Below, piece after piece: positions 11,591-23,982 of a stretch of DNA of 64,000 bases. The DNA comes from Owenia fusiformis (Eukaryota > Annelida > Polychaeta > Sabellida > Oweniidae): assembly GCA_903813345.2 (NCBI GenBank), contig CAIIXF020000006.1:10918348-10982347 (forward strand), written 5' to 3'. A model generated the notes under the pieces. That model made no database searches. It was not told the origin of the DNA and saw only the letters and a program-made list of their open reading frames with translations. Both the position numbers and the translations under genes were made by a program. Positions within the stretch are counted from its first letter, which is position 1; every line of letters begins with the position of its first letter.

Positions 11591-12680
11591 TAGTCGAGGA
11601 ATGCAAAAGCAAGGGTACATTCTTAATGATAATCAATCCAATCTAGGATCCTAGGCAATTAATTACGTATCATCATGATGATATTGACTTCTTGGATTTT
11701 GCCAGATTAGTTCTGCATTTATACTATTCTATCAAAGTAATCTTACAGCCATATATGAAATGCCATGATGGATCAAGATGATCGCATTAAAAGGAGTTGC
11801 ATTCCTCGATTGTGATCATATTAAAAGTCCTGGAAATTAACAATGGACGAGGAGTCATGAATCGATAAGAATGTAGGCACGTTTTTCTAATCAAGGGTCC
11901 CGATTTACATTTGAGCCTACCAGTCAATAAAACACATTAGTAATATTTATTGTAATCCAATAAATACAATTGCAATTCCTGTCTGTGGAACCTATTACCT
12001 GCCAGTCATTATGACCCTTTCAAGAAAATTTTCAATTCATTTCTGGTTTCATATTAATTTTCCAAAAGATTCAGATACAAAATTGAATAGTCATTTGCAA
12101 GTTAATTGTATTATTTTCTCACATATGTTCCGGTCCTCTCTGTTGACTGTTGACTGAGTATTTTTAATGCCAGCAAGGGGTTCGTAACTGGATAGATTCC
12201 AGTATTTATAGCAAGGGGGTTTCCATTTCCTTACGATGACTGATCAGTTGATATTCCATGGTTTGTGTTTCTGCCTACTCAGTGATTGATGGTGGGAACG
12301 AAGCAAATTCTCTCACGGTGGCTTAGCTTGTGGTCATGCAGGGACTTACAGACATGTCCATGGGTCATGCTCGCTGTACGATTTTAAAGTCCAGCTTTTC
12401 TTTTGATGTATATGTGTGGATAGTGGTGTGAGTCACAGTGGGGGGTCTGAGAGCATGCTCATTGTAGATTATCATGTTCCAGATCTTCTTAAGTTTGATG
12501 GTGGGTGTGGGTCTTGGCCACACTGCGCACATATTTGGTTATAAACTAGCTGAATACGAAGCTCTCTTTTGAAGAAGCGAAGTCGAACGAATGCAAAGGG
12601 TAAATGCAAAGGGTAGGTCTTGGCCAATTATTATCATGATTATGATCACTGTCCCATACTGGCATTCACTCATTCGACGG
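11591..12680. other. Non-coding stretch
   Basis: No gene, RNA or clear repeat structure is recognised. Confidence 0.4.
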
Positions 12681-13070
12681 GGTGTAAAAGGGTAGGAGGT
12701 CCTATCAAATTATGGTCCTACTCTCCATTGCAGGCCTGTCAACTTGGGAACACCTGAGTGACTTGACTTGAGCACCTTGGTTCAAATTTGATTGCATATC
12801 ACCATGGGCTTTCAATTAGAAAGCCCATGATATAACCAATTTTGGACACCTCAAATTTTTCGTTAAGAAAGGGGACCATTATCCCTGGGGAACCATAATT
12901 TCTTTCACACCGGTGTGAGAGAAATGATGGTCCCCCAGGGATTATGGTCACCTTTCTTTACGGCCCTTACTGGCCCCGATTGTGAATAAGATAATGATGG
13001 AAAGAGTTGTATTTAGGTCACCATATAAATCAATGGAGAGTAGGACCATAATTTGATACCCTTTTACACC
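12681..13070. mobile_element. Palindromic MITE (GGTGTAAAAGGGTA ends)
   Basis: The left arm GGTGTAAAAGGGTAGGAGG and the following block CAAATTATGGTCCTACTCTC are mirrored at about 13032-13070. The core holds further inverted pairs (ACCATTATCCCTGGGG / CCCCAGGGATTATGGT; CACACCGGTGTG). A single-arm remnant of the same family is at 57549-57604. Confidence 0.75.
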
Positions 13071-15690
13071 TGGATATACCAATTCAATACTGCTTTTCGA
13101 AATACAGTCTAATTACTAAACTCATATCTACATACTCCACCCCTCCCCGCCCTCCCTCTTATTACCGTTAATTCGCGAGGATTCACGAGGTAAAGGCAAT
13201 CTGCGATCCGATGGGTGTGGGAATAGCATTAATCCGATTTATCAAATGACATGCCAATGTACGAAGATAGCAATTAATTGGGAACAAATACGCATCGTCG
13301 CGTGGCATGATGCAGACGTGTACCAGAAACACGCGACCGATAACAAAAGAACAGTGTAGTCATGAAATAGAATTTCATTTATCACTTGTATGCAGCCAAG
13401 TTATAAATCACCGAACAAGCTGATGATAATGATAATATAATTTATGGAAATTGAAATGCATTTTCTCACGGATTTTTTGTTATATCGGAATAGTTTTTTT
13501 TATTTATGGAAAATTGGAATGTGACATGTACATGTATGTTTATGACATGCCCTATCAGAAAAATTGACATGTCCACTATTTCGTTTTACATCATAGTTAC
13601 ATGATCTGCAGGCCGGGATATCTGCACGATCATAGTTCGATGTCAGACAGACGAGCCCTTAATAAATACTCGTAGTTGAGTGATTATGATCTGTTTATCA
13701 GTCACAGTTACATGAACAACTAAAGGATTACGCCGATAATGTTTTCCGTTTTTTAACTCTGATTATCCTTGTGTAAAATCGTCTCAACTCCGCTGTGTTT
13801 ATTATCATGTAATACAAATAAGTATTAGTTGAAGCCGTTATGGGGTCCAGAGATTTGATGGAAGACTAGGTACAAATAAGTTGCACCAGTCGGATAAAAA
13901 TGTGGTAGTTTTCGACAGCTCAGTTTTTTCAAAGGCTTTCAAGAGAAAGTCCATGGTATTTCCATCGCTTTATTGTTAACTTTCATTTCGATATGTCTAA
14001 GTTATTTAATGTACTGACACGAGGTCATAGATCAAGAAAATGTCATTTTTAGGAGTATCCAAATCCAGTTGGTTTTAACCATGTCTAATTGAAAGCTCAT
14101 GGTTTTAAACACACCTTATCTGTTGCTTGCATTACAGAGGAGACATTCGATAAGTGGATAAGTTCTGAATCGAGTTGGCTCCGCCCCGCCCCATTTCCCT
14201 GCATATATCACATTATAATTTCAAAATCAAAATGGGTACCCCAGGATCTGATGTCAAATCTTGGTATGGTCTTCTAGTGTTCTGACATATCTAGCCTCTT
14301 GACCCCCACCCTTTTCCCAAAACATTTGTAAAACCGTGTTACTGAATGTTTCTCAAACTGAAATCGACTCCATTTTTGCCTTTTAATTTCAAATGATTCT
14401 ACCTAGATAAGATACTAGATGGTATAAGTTGTCGTGTTTTTAAACGTTGCGTTGTGCGCGCTTTTTGGAAGGAAGTTAATTCTAAATTTTTTTACCATGA
14501 CCTTTAAAGTTTACTGTCTATCATACGCTAAGATAATGTGGCAAGAATTTTTGACATGTGAATATAAAAAATGCAAATTGAGTTTTTCAGTCATTCAGGG
14601 ATTCGATGAACACTGCCACCGGCACCAGTGAGCCACAGGGCACGAGTCGACACACCGTTCATTGTCTATGTTCCCCAAACAACCCACAGTTTAATATTCC
14701 ATTATATACTTTTTATAAAAAGAGAGATTTTTTCCAAACAAGTCGTTCTGATGCTAATTTGAAGGTTTTTGTTCGCTTGCTCGTTGCCATTGAGCCGTCA
14801 AGGCTCTTTGTTCAGAGAGCTGAAATGGGTCAATTTTTAGGAATTTTGGTCTTTGAAAAGGTGGAGGGTAAATGGTAAAGGTCACCACAACTCGAGAGCC
14901 ATGAATGCAATAAACCTCAATAGGTTTTCTAAATGACCCGGGTCATATATAAATAACTGGACTTTTCACTCATTCTATTCACATCGAGGCATTGTCAACA
15001 AAATTATCCAAGTTAACGGGAATTTCCTGTTTCTCATACATTAAACTTTGTGGTATGATTTGGTTGGTAAATTTTCCCATGCCAAAATTAAAAAAGTTTT
15101 AAGTGGGTTTGGTCAGTTTGAATAATTGGAAAGAAAAGTCTCACAGCCGAAATATCCCTTTTAAAATCACAAGAGGGAACAGCAGAAAAATATAAATAAC
15201 CCGACATACAACATTAAATAAAAAAACAAATCACAAAACAGTAAATTAATACACTTGCTCAATTATATAATGGAATATTTTCCTAATTTGACCAAACGAC
15301 TGTTTCTTGATTTGTATTTCTACTATTCATTGTATTTTAGTCCCCGTTGGGACCATATAATACAGAGTGTTTCATAGTGACCGCCCTCTCATCTACAGCC
15401 AATTCTAAATCACCCAGCCTCTTAACCATTTGTGTGAGCTTATGTTTGGTAGTCACCCGATTTAAGTCCATTATTTGTCATGTTTGTTAAGGAGTAAAGA
15501 GAGGAGCAGATAGTTATATAATCAATTGTATATTTAAAGCTCTTAAAAATATTTCATAAAGTTTTCTTTGAACTATCATTCAGATATATCCTCAGCATCA
15601 ATCAAATGCTAAAATTGATAAGGGACCTGTGTATTATCTTTACATTAATTATTAATGAACAGTAATCAAAGGTGATTGTTTACTTTACTT
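13071..15690. other. Non-coding stretch
   Basis: No protein or RNA gene is recognised. The open frames at 14434-14631 and 14606-14878 show no family features. Confidence 0.4.
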
Positions 15691-16076
15691 AAAGGCAGAA
15701 TCTGATCTATAGGGGGTGACAAAAATTACAAGCAACATGTAAACATGTATAATTGACCAACCAATCTATTCCTTATACAATATCAAATACAATATCTCCC
15801 AAAAGATTCACAATTATGTTATAAATTGGTGAAGTTATTAAGTGCAAAAATGAGTGAAAATGTTTGAATTCTTCCAAATAATAAGAATGGCAACCATTCT
15901 TACAGAAAAATAATACATTATTGTAAAAATCTTTAGTTTTCCTGGAATAAAGTATGCACTTTTGTGATATTTAGATAAATAGACATGACAAGGCATGACA
16001 TGAGCCAAAAATATTCTAAAATCTGAACAATTTTTTGTTTAGCCTGCTCGCTTTATCTGATTCTCTCTTTAATATA
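15691..16076. repeat. Interspersed repeat, copy 2 (paired with 1-330)
   Basis: It starts AAAGGCAGAATCTGATC and runs to CTGATTCTCTCTTTAATA. It aligns with 1-330 over most of its length but holds about 60 extra bases near the left end (GGGGGTGACAAAAATTACAAG region), so the two copies differ by an indel. Confidence 0.6.
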
Positions 16077-19000
16077 ATATACAAGTAAATGCCTTTTTAA
16101 AAAGACGACTTAATTACACTGGGTGAGAAAATTTTCGATTATGTATGAAGCTAAGAAGGCAAATAACACTGTCATAATTGCCAATAAGTTTCAAGTTAAT
16201 AGTCATGTAATTAATAAGTAGTCCCGTCAGGTTTTGAGTTGTTTTTCTACTTTCAAGTTAAAAATTCATTATCCAGACTATGGCCCACAGTGACTTTAAT
16301 AAAACATAAGTATACAAATTTGTTTTCAACTTTTTAGAAACCCTTTATAAGAGCTCTCCAACGACCTTACTCTTTAAATAGGAGATCATTCTTATTATGA
16401 TACATCAAATCAAAATAGGTTGTCAGATAATCACGATGAAACGTTTCCTGGCCTTAAATAGGCTACCTAACATCATTTTCCTGTACATACATTTCTACAA
16501 CTGAGATTATTTTTATCTTATAAGCATCATGATCAATTAGTCATTTGTCATTATCAGAGGGGAGTGTGGCTAGGCGATGAGGATCAGGGTAGTTTTCATA
16601 CATCTTTGATTCATAAAGTATACAGTAGAGGTAGGGACATTCATAGTGATTTCCACTCGAACTACTATGCATTTTAATAAAAACTTGGGTTAAATATGCA
16701 GTGGAGATTTTCAATGCAATTCTTCTTAAGGTTTAATTCAGTCTCTTCTGGTGAACTGGGGAGTGATAAAAAGTCTAATGGAAACCATGCCATTCCTTTA
16801 ATAAAATGGTTTTCTAAAAGTTAGTTGGGTGGTTTAGGCCATTGGATGCCAGAGTTATATCTCGGTCATATTTGATCTACGGCAACCGTACCTTTCCAAA
16901 TTGAGAGAAATGTGCAGCATAAAATACAGGGATCAGTTGAACGATGTAGACTTTATATCGATTTTGTGATATGGCCGTTATAATTTTGTTATTTTGATGA
17001 AAGCTAGTTTGAGTCTAATCAGATCTATCTAATCATGGTCAAATGGATACATAATATTAATGTATAAGGAAAATATGGGACGTGTACGTTACATCAGATC
17101 CTGGAAAGTATACAATGAAATAGAGGCGAATACAAAATTAGTGACGGGGCTTTATGAACTTGGCAGACTATTTCTCAGGGTTTCTGTTATGTGATCATAT
17201 CATCACTTACACATATGTCAAACTCTGACCCCTATACGATTCGTTACTAAATGGAACAACTTACTTCTAAAGTACGTTTAAGAATACTGCAAAATTTTGA
17301 CAAAGTCTAATTACGTCTGCCAGTTTAATGCAAATCAAAGAGACAAACTAACAAAAATAAAACAATTATTATACTTTTCAAATACATTATCACAGTTTAT
17401 TGTCTGTTATGTTTGTGAATGTATAAAAATGACAGCTTTTTCTCTTCCGCAGAGTTCCCCTGGAATCTTTACATCATTAGCCAAGTTTCATTCCGTGTAG
17501 GACGCTCTGGGGTAGAGAAAATTGACAGGTCACATAATATTATTACATAGAAAATTGGAAATGCAATGCTCATTTCTATGTACATCTTACTGCAAAGAAT
17601 ATCTTAGGTGTATGTTTCATATCCTAATATATATTTATTAATTTTCAAACTATTTTGATGCATTTAAGCGTTGATGATACACTATATGTAAGAATACACC
17701 AGCTTTCAAAAATTATGAACACGGCATGCATGGCTGAATAAAGCCAATAATTTTGCAATATTGAGAGTCTGGGGTTCAATCAGGATGGTACGTCAAGGGA
17801 AGAAATGCATCAAAATAGCTTGCAGAAACAAAATTGGCTCGTGGGAACATTGAATATAGAAACAAATATCGATTCACCGTAGTGTTACTTGTATTGACGC
17901 AGACCTACGTAACCTGCTATTCAAGGTTACATTTATTTTCTCAGTGTATGGTTCTTTCTTCAGTTGTGATCTATATATGCTGCAACTACAGACAAGAGGG
18001 GAGACCTTCTCATATTTCTTTGACCTTTATATTCAAGGAAAGCCTATATGCATAGTCCTGGAACTAGAACCCTCTGTATAGTCTTGCACTAGTCCTTGGT
18101 CATAACTCTCCATGGAGGAAGCAAATTAATAGGAAGTTAAGGCAACGCCTGGACTTAATGCAAGATTACAATGAATATGGAGTTAAGAATTATGGGAAGG
18201 CCTCGCCTCCTCCAGACATTCTCTTTATGAAGTTGATATTGAGTAATACTGATATACAAAAATACAAGATAGCCTACCCTTTGTATAAAGATGAGTCCTA
18301 TATGAATTACGATATTGCATTTATATATTTACAAAATGTTGCAACTTTCCAATTCATTCAGTACCGATCTTTAATAGTTATATTTAAAGATACACATTGT
18401 ACCACGTACTTAGTACGAAACTAATTGTAAATCTTGAAATATTTCAGTCTTGAGTGAGTTCAGAACTCTATGCCCAAAATAAAAAAAGAACACATCATAC
18501 AATTTTACAAATCCTGGAAACTATTTCTTATTGCTTGTTTACGTTGTTTTTTATCTTCAAAATGGCCCTTTGTGCTATTTGGTGTTCATACTGTGATATA
18601 GTTTCCAGGAGTGCAAATAGTTTAGGATTGCATGCCTTTCAACTGAACAATATATTAATTTACGTGTATATGGTATATATAATGCATTTTGTTGTAAGAC
18701 GGTAATGTTAAATAATATTATGATAGATTTCACAACAGAGGCCTAATTATGAATTTGGGCTTTTACAGTGTCCGTTCTACCTGTTTTTAAATCTCATTGG
18801 TACTTATACAAGTTATCATCACATGTATCAACGCTACTTCTCGATCATCATGGACATCAAATATTGCATGTAAATATTTTTTGAATTTTTTTAGTTTATT
18901 TCTTGAATTCCAAACGATCATTTCTTTCGTTCACACAGTTGACAATTCATTTCTATTCTATATGTTTACCCGGGTTCAGAAAAGAATACGTTTATTTAAT

Positions 19001-21577
19001 GCTGTGAAAAATCTTTGCTATGTACATACGTCGTTGGACCTTTTCAAATATTCAAAGAAACATCGGAATTTCACGCCTTTTCTCAGATTTCGGGGATAAT
19101 TTGAACTCTATGTCAAAATAAACGTCACCCAATTGACAATGTTAATCAATAATTTTCTCCGTTTACCTTTAATGATGAAAAATTAATGAACGAGTGATGG
19201 TGGACACACAGGGTCACGTTCTTACATGTGTGAACAGTTTCACTAAATCTACAAATGTTGCCGCTTTAGTGTAGACATCCATCGACCTGACAAGTCAAAT
19301 TTACACTTAACAAATTCTACAACCGAATAAAAATACAAAATCACTCTCAACCTTAGCGTGTATGTAATAAAATACGATTTTGAGTCACACGTTGTCAGGT
19401 AACGAGAAATATGCACAAAGTTGAACTTATCCACCTTAATTTTGTAAATACTCAATTTTGATTTGTTAGAGGTGTTAATCTGAGATTTTGTCGCTTTAAC
19501 GTTGTAGTATTTGCAGATTCGAAATCAACGAGAAGTACACGTAAAACCAAAGTATAAGCAAACATGGTCAATGATAGTATATGTTACACACACACATATA
19601 TAAGGTCGAGTTGGAAATAGCCGTGGGAATTTCTCAGTTAAATCAGGCAATATGGCAGTCAGCGGGTGTTTAATGGGTTAATTGAGATGTATCTGATAAT
19701 ACCTTCAATGTAACTTCACAAACTTTTGGCCCAAACTGACAAACCATGCTGCTTGAATTCACCAAAAGCTGGAGCAAGGATAAAAATCTCGATGGAAACT
19801 TTCCATAAACAACCCGGTGGGTGTGTGTAATTCTTTTGGACAGTTAGATAATTATCTGTTGTGATCATGTTCTGTTATCTAATTATTATCTAATTATGAC
19901 ATCGATTATTGATATGTCAATTATATGAAGTGACTATTAACAATGCTTCGATAACGCCCCGTGGCGAAGTGACAAATCTCGAACTGCAAGTCTATTGCAA
20001 TGAAACCCACACACATGTGCTACCAATTTCGTTTTTTCTCTGAACGTGTTCAAACATATCTCGGTTGCAATGGATAGGATACAAGGCGGGAATGCTCACA
20101 TTTGATTTGAAACACTTTTTGACATAAACTTTTTTACGTTTTCCGTCGTGTATACAAGCAATGGCGGTTCAAACATTGATAAACCACGTACAATATAAAA
20201 GCCATATTAAATATGCAAATTTTACATTCATAAATCACGGTAGCTCTTCACTGTGAAATACTGGCCATTGATTCTAAATGAAGAAGAATGAATGAAAGCC
20301 TGTAGATCGATCATTGAACCCTCACAGTCTCAAAACAGTTGAACCCTCCACGTGGAATATGCCCATGTGGGTCTAGATGTGAAATCGCAATCATGTGAAA
20401 CCAAGAGTGAATGTAGTCAAGTAGTTCACATTCCTTTATGAAAATGAATTACATAAGTTGAGCAAAAATAGAATTCCAGGAGAATCATACCAAACTGAAT
20501 AAGAAGGGCTAGCTCTGCATCCCTGCAGCATCGTCTGCGACGAGGGAGGTATCGTAAGCAAGAGATGGATATAGTCACGTGAGTTCGTTCAACCAATTAA
20601 ATACATGCTTTGTATGCCATTCTGCGGAATATTTTGTGGAACTGGAGTTTAATGACAGGTGCTAGCCTGCTGTATACACTGGCCTTCAACTATGTGAGAC
20701 ATTCCAAGGCTGCAAACGACCCCACTTGTTCAAACCAATAAATCCAAAAATCAATGGCGAGTGGAGATCAAAACATAGACAGTGATGAAGATAACGTATT
20801 AGCATAAGTTTATGGCGATGGTTCGAATCGCAATCGATTACTGTCGTTTATCAATAGCTGCTCTGGGTGTTGTGTCAGTATTGTTGTGGGTTATATTGCT
20901 TTCAGTTTTATCAAGCAGCTTTAGTTCAGTTGTGAGGTATATTATGCGGCACCGTTGAGGTAAAAACTCTGCCCTGTCTGTCATGTCACCATAAATTGAA
21001 ACCATCGGGGATAGGGTCTAACATTTGCTCTCACTGGCCTATAGATTTCATTAGGCCTAGAACCAACCTTCTCACATTTCACCATCCTTGGCATCATAAA
21101 GACAGAAATCAAGTGGAAATCTGGTTCGTAGTGATATAAAAACTAACACTTGTCTCTTGTGTCAGTGTAGTATGTTAAATTTAGGGTGTAGTACTCGTGA
21201 CCATTTTGTCGTTGTGTTGGTCTAGCTTGCCTAATTGATAGAGGTGAGCGTTTGGGTTTGGCGAAGATGATGGGAAAACTACCAAATAATAGTGGTGATC
21301 TGATATGTAACCCTTCGTGTTCTGACACTTGTATGGTTGTCTTATTTGGGGTAATCAATTCTAGTATGTAGGGTTGGGTAATCACTGTGGAGCGGTCAGT
21401 ATGTGCGAGGCGACTATCTGCTGGCTCTGTGTGGCGATGGTTGCGTCAGTGCGGGACTTGAAACCATTACTGGCTCAATTGGCAACTATTTCTGAGTGGA
21501 TACTGCAATTATAACGACGTCTGGTACCCCCAGACATCTACTATATATTATATGTAGATACATGCTGCCACGCAGAC
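16077..21577. other. Non-coding flank, including the 3' side of NRARP
   Basis: Open frames between 17297 and 19455 are short, AT-biased and unrecognised. The part just left of 21578 is likely the NRARP 3' UTR. A CGTGGGAA motif at 19622 is listed separately. Nothing else is identified. Confidence 0.4.
19622..19629 (+). promoter_or_regulatory. CSL/RBPJ-type motif 3' of NRARP
   Basis: CGTGGGAA, the high-affinity CSL core, lies about 1.95 kb beyond the NRARP stop codon. It is a single isolated site and may be chance. Confidence 0.3.
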
Positions 21578-21934
21578 CTATGTCCTCTCCTCTTGTGGCT
21601 GTTGGTTATTTCTAGCGTTCTTACTGTTTATTCTGTTAGCGTTTATCAAGTATAACGTAATTTCGTTATGACCCCCATAAGCGGCTATGTGAAGGGGGGC
21701 CCAACCGTCCCGATTACAAAGTCGAACATCTGCACCAAAATTGACAAGCAATTTAACAAGTTCTAAATTACCTTCTAAGCATCCTTGATGCAGGGCTGTT
21801 TGCCCTTCTGTGTCATATAGATTAACGTTTATTTTGCCACCCCTATCTTCTAAGATAGTCTGTAAATTTAACATATCCCCACGCTTCACTGCATCTTCAA
21901 ACATTTTCTGGTAAGGGGTCGCTGGCTGACCCAT
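21578..21934 (-). CDS. NRARP: Notch-regulated ankyrin repeat protein (NRARP), single exon
   Basis: A complete 118-residue frame; the ATG at 21934 is the first after an in-frame TAG 15 bases upstream. The protein has about 45 N-terminal residues and then two ankyrin repeats: EGQTALHQGCLEGNLELVKL with NFGAD, and NRDGWAPLHIAAYGGH. The second holds the aromatic NRDGW motif of vertebrate NRARP (about 114 residues, also intronless). The 20-residue polar tail (KNARNNQQPQEERT) is somewhat longer than in vertebrates. Known role: NRARP is a direct Notch target that binds the Notch intracellular domain-RBPJ complex through its ankyrin face and promotes its turnover, giving negative feedback, and it also affects Wnt/LEF1. 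CSL motifs upstream at 22151 and 22576 agree with Notch control. It stands alone in a non-coding region of many kilobases. Confidence 0.93.
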   Translation of the reverse strand: MGQPATPYQKMFEDAVKRGDMLNLQTILEDRGGKINVNLYDTEGQTALHQGCLEGNLELVKLLVNFGADVRLCNRDGWAPLHIAAYGGHNEITLYLINANRINSKNARNNQQPQEERT

Positions 21935-22150
21935 CCTATTATAGTTCTAGCTGACGTATAATCCGTATGAGGGTGGAGATGTATATCCTTAACACTTTAA
22001 ATCGAATTTATATCAGGAATTACAGCATATTCAAGCTTGTCATGCAGACATCCTAGCCTTGATAAAAATATCGGTCACTGATGTATGCGAGGATTATGGT
22101 ACGAATTCCAAAGTATTTGTGTCCTCTTACAAAAAACGTAATATCTAATC

Positions 22151-22158
22151 CGTGGGAA
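22151..22158 (+). promoter_or_regulatory. CSL/RBPJ-type motif upstream of NRARP
   Basis: A perfect CGTGGGAA lies 217 bases upstream of the NRARP start codon, in the expected promoter zone of a Notch target. Confidence 0.6.
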
Positions 22159-22462
22159 TTTTTCTGTTTTGGTTATATCCTGAACTGCTCGTTCTTTTCC
22201 AAGATTGTCTTATATTGTATCCTGTGACGCAGTGTTTCTACTTGTACTAGTACATCCCAGGGTCTTTGCTAATGTACTTATTCACACTGTATGAATGAAC
22301 TAAACTATGCACGACATTTCAATACAACTGCACATCGACATTCGTATGGCAATCAATGTGAAAATATTCTCACCGATCTCCAAGCAGATCTTGAATTATC
22401 ACTTTCACTGATTGTTTGAAAATGAGATGAAGTACAGCTGCGCGGGGATGCGCAAACAAAAC

Positions 22463-22470
22463 CGTGTGAG
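22463..22470 (+). promoter_or_regulatory. Weaker CSL-like motif upstream of NRARP
   Basis: CGTGTGAG fits only the relaxed YRTGDGAD form of the CSL site. It matters only because of its position between the two perfect sites. Confidence 0.25.
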
Positions 22471-22575
22471 AGTTTACACAGCAAGCAATCTCTTCTCAAC
22501 TCGCGCAGGTCATAAATGATTGGTTTACATACTAGACCAATGAAATCCTTTCATTTTCTATTCATCAAATTAGAC

Positions 22576-22620
22576 CGTGGGAAAATTGTTGGTTCAAGTT
22601 TTAACAAGTAGAATCCCACG
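22576..22620. promoter_or_regulatory. Inverted pair of CSL-type motifs upstream of NRARP
   Basis: CGTGGGAA (22576-22583) faces ATCCCACG (22613-22620) with 29 bp between. The orientation is that of a paired SPS site, but the spacing is longer than the usual 15-19 bp and the second half has one mismatch (T for the final A). Confidence 0.45.
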
Positions 22621-22652
22621 AAATGTACAAGTCGAAGTTGCTGTTTTGTGAT

Positions 22653-23982
22653 GATACGACGTCAGATACTGTACATCGCGGCATTTTACTGCATTTTTAC
22701 ATGCGTACTTACTTTTAAAACCGCAATATCTCGACAGCAATATCATATTTTTCTACAATTTTTCGTCATCAGTTGAACACGTATGTCCATGAAATATTTT
22801 GCCTATCAGAATTCTAAATTACTGATCCGGGACTTTTTAAATGAGAATCACGCAAGCCGTATTATGCGACTTTCTATGCTAAAACCGGGTGTGGACTGTA
22901 ACATTTTGAAGAAAAATGATTTTAATTTTAAACGAAAAATGAAGATAACTATTTCATTTCTTAACGGATCTTTCTCAAATTTTCACAATATTTAAATTTA
23001 CCATTTTGGAAAAGACAAACAGATTCTGTGTAATGACGTCATAATATAACAATGCTAACTTAACGCTTATATTTATTCAAAAAAAGTGTGGACAGGCAGA
23101 ATTTCGTACCAACAAGATATATATTTTGATCAATTAAACATTAAATCGTTTGAAAGGTGAATTATTCTTTTTTGATTCCTGAAAGGCATATCATATTCTA
23201 TATTTTTATCAAAAAACTATATCATTTAGATTAAAATTCAGTCTGTAAGAAGTATAAATTGAAAGAAGTATGAAGTGAAGCCATGTGAAAAATTCAGAAA
23301 ATTACGTTTCATTTTTTGAGTTTAAATATTTCTAATTAAGGGATAAACATTCAAAACTTTCCAATGTTTCAGCGTGTTCTTTTAAATATATCCCTTACTA
23401 CATACAATTAATTTCATTTAATTTGAACCAGTATATATTGAGATAGACATCATTTTATCACCGCAACCCCAAGTGAAGCCTTTACAAAATAAGACGTTAC
23501 GCCGTTAGCGTATTATATGTTCTCCTTTATTATTCATTGCTTTAAATAAATAAAACTAAATATTCGAGTTAAAATAAATTACAAATAATGCATTTAACAA
23601 TCCTTAATATCTTCCCGTCTGTGTACAATCAGCTGAATATGACAAGGGGCACTGTGAAAGAGTCTAGAAAGACGGTACGACAACGAGAGCGCAGGGCCGA
23701 AAAGCGCGACAAAGAAGAAAACGGGTAGGGTTTGAAATGTCTACTTTCTGGTGATTCTAATTCTGTATATCGTGACACAACCTTTTTGAATATAGAATTG
23801 TATTGAAGCGCATATTAATCTGAACAAAACTCGAAGTTTTTAAGAAGATTCCACGAATATTAAAACTTTTGCAATTACTTGGAGGAGCATTGCGCATATT
23901 TATCGCGTAGATTTTTGCATTTTGTCGGTAAAATGAACAATTACAATGTTACGCCGTGATGTACAGTATCTGACGTCGTATC
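22653..23982. mobile_element. 1.33-kb element with GATACGACGTCAG terminal inverted repeats
   Basis: Both ends read GATACGACGTCAGATACTGT and stay identical for 25 bases, then share CGGC after one mismatch. The flanks carry GAT on both sides (22650-22652 and 23983-23985), a possible 3-bp target duplication. The interior is AT-rich. It holds a 29-codon open frame at 23639-23728 rich in Arg/Lys/Glu (MTRGTVKESRKTVRQ...) that runs into a GGGTAGGG donor-like sequence. No transposase is recognised, so this is probably non-autonomous. The superfamily is undetermined; a 3-bp duplication would fit PIF/Harbinger. Confidence 0.65.

Noticed and set aside
17690-17800. Possible tRNA-like segment (GGGTTCAATCAGG, B-box-like)
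   Set aside because: No A box at proper distance and no stems.
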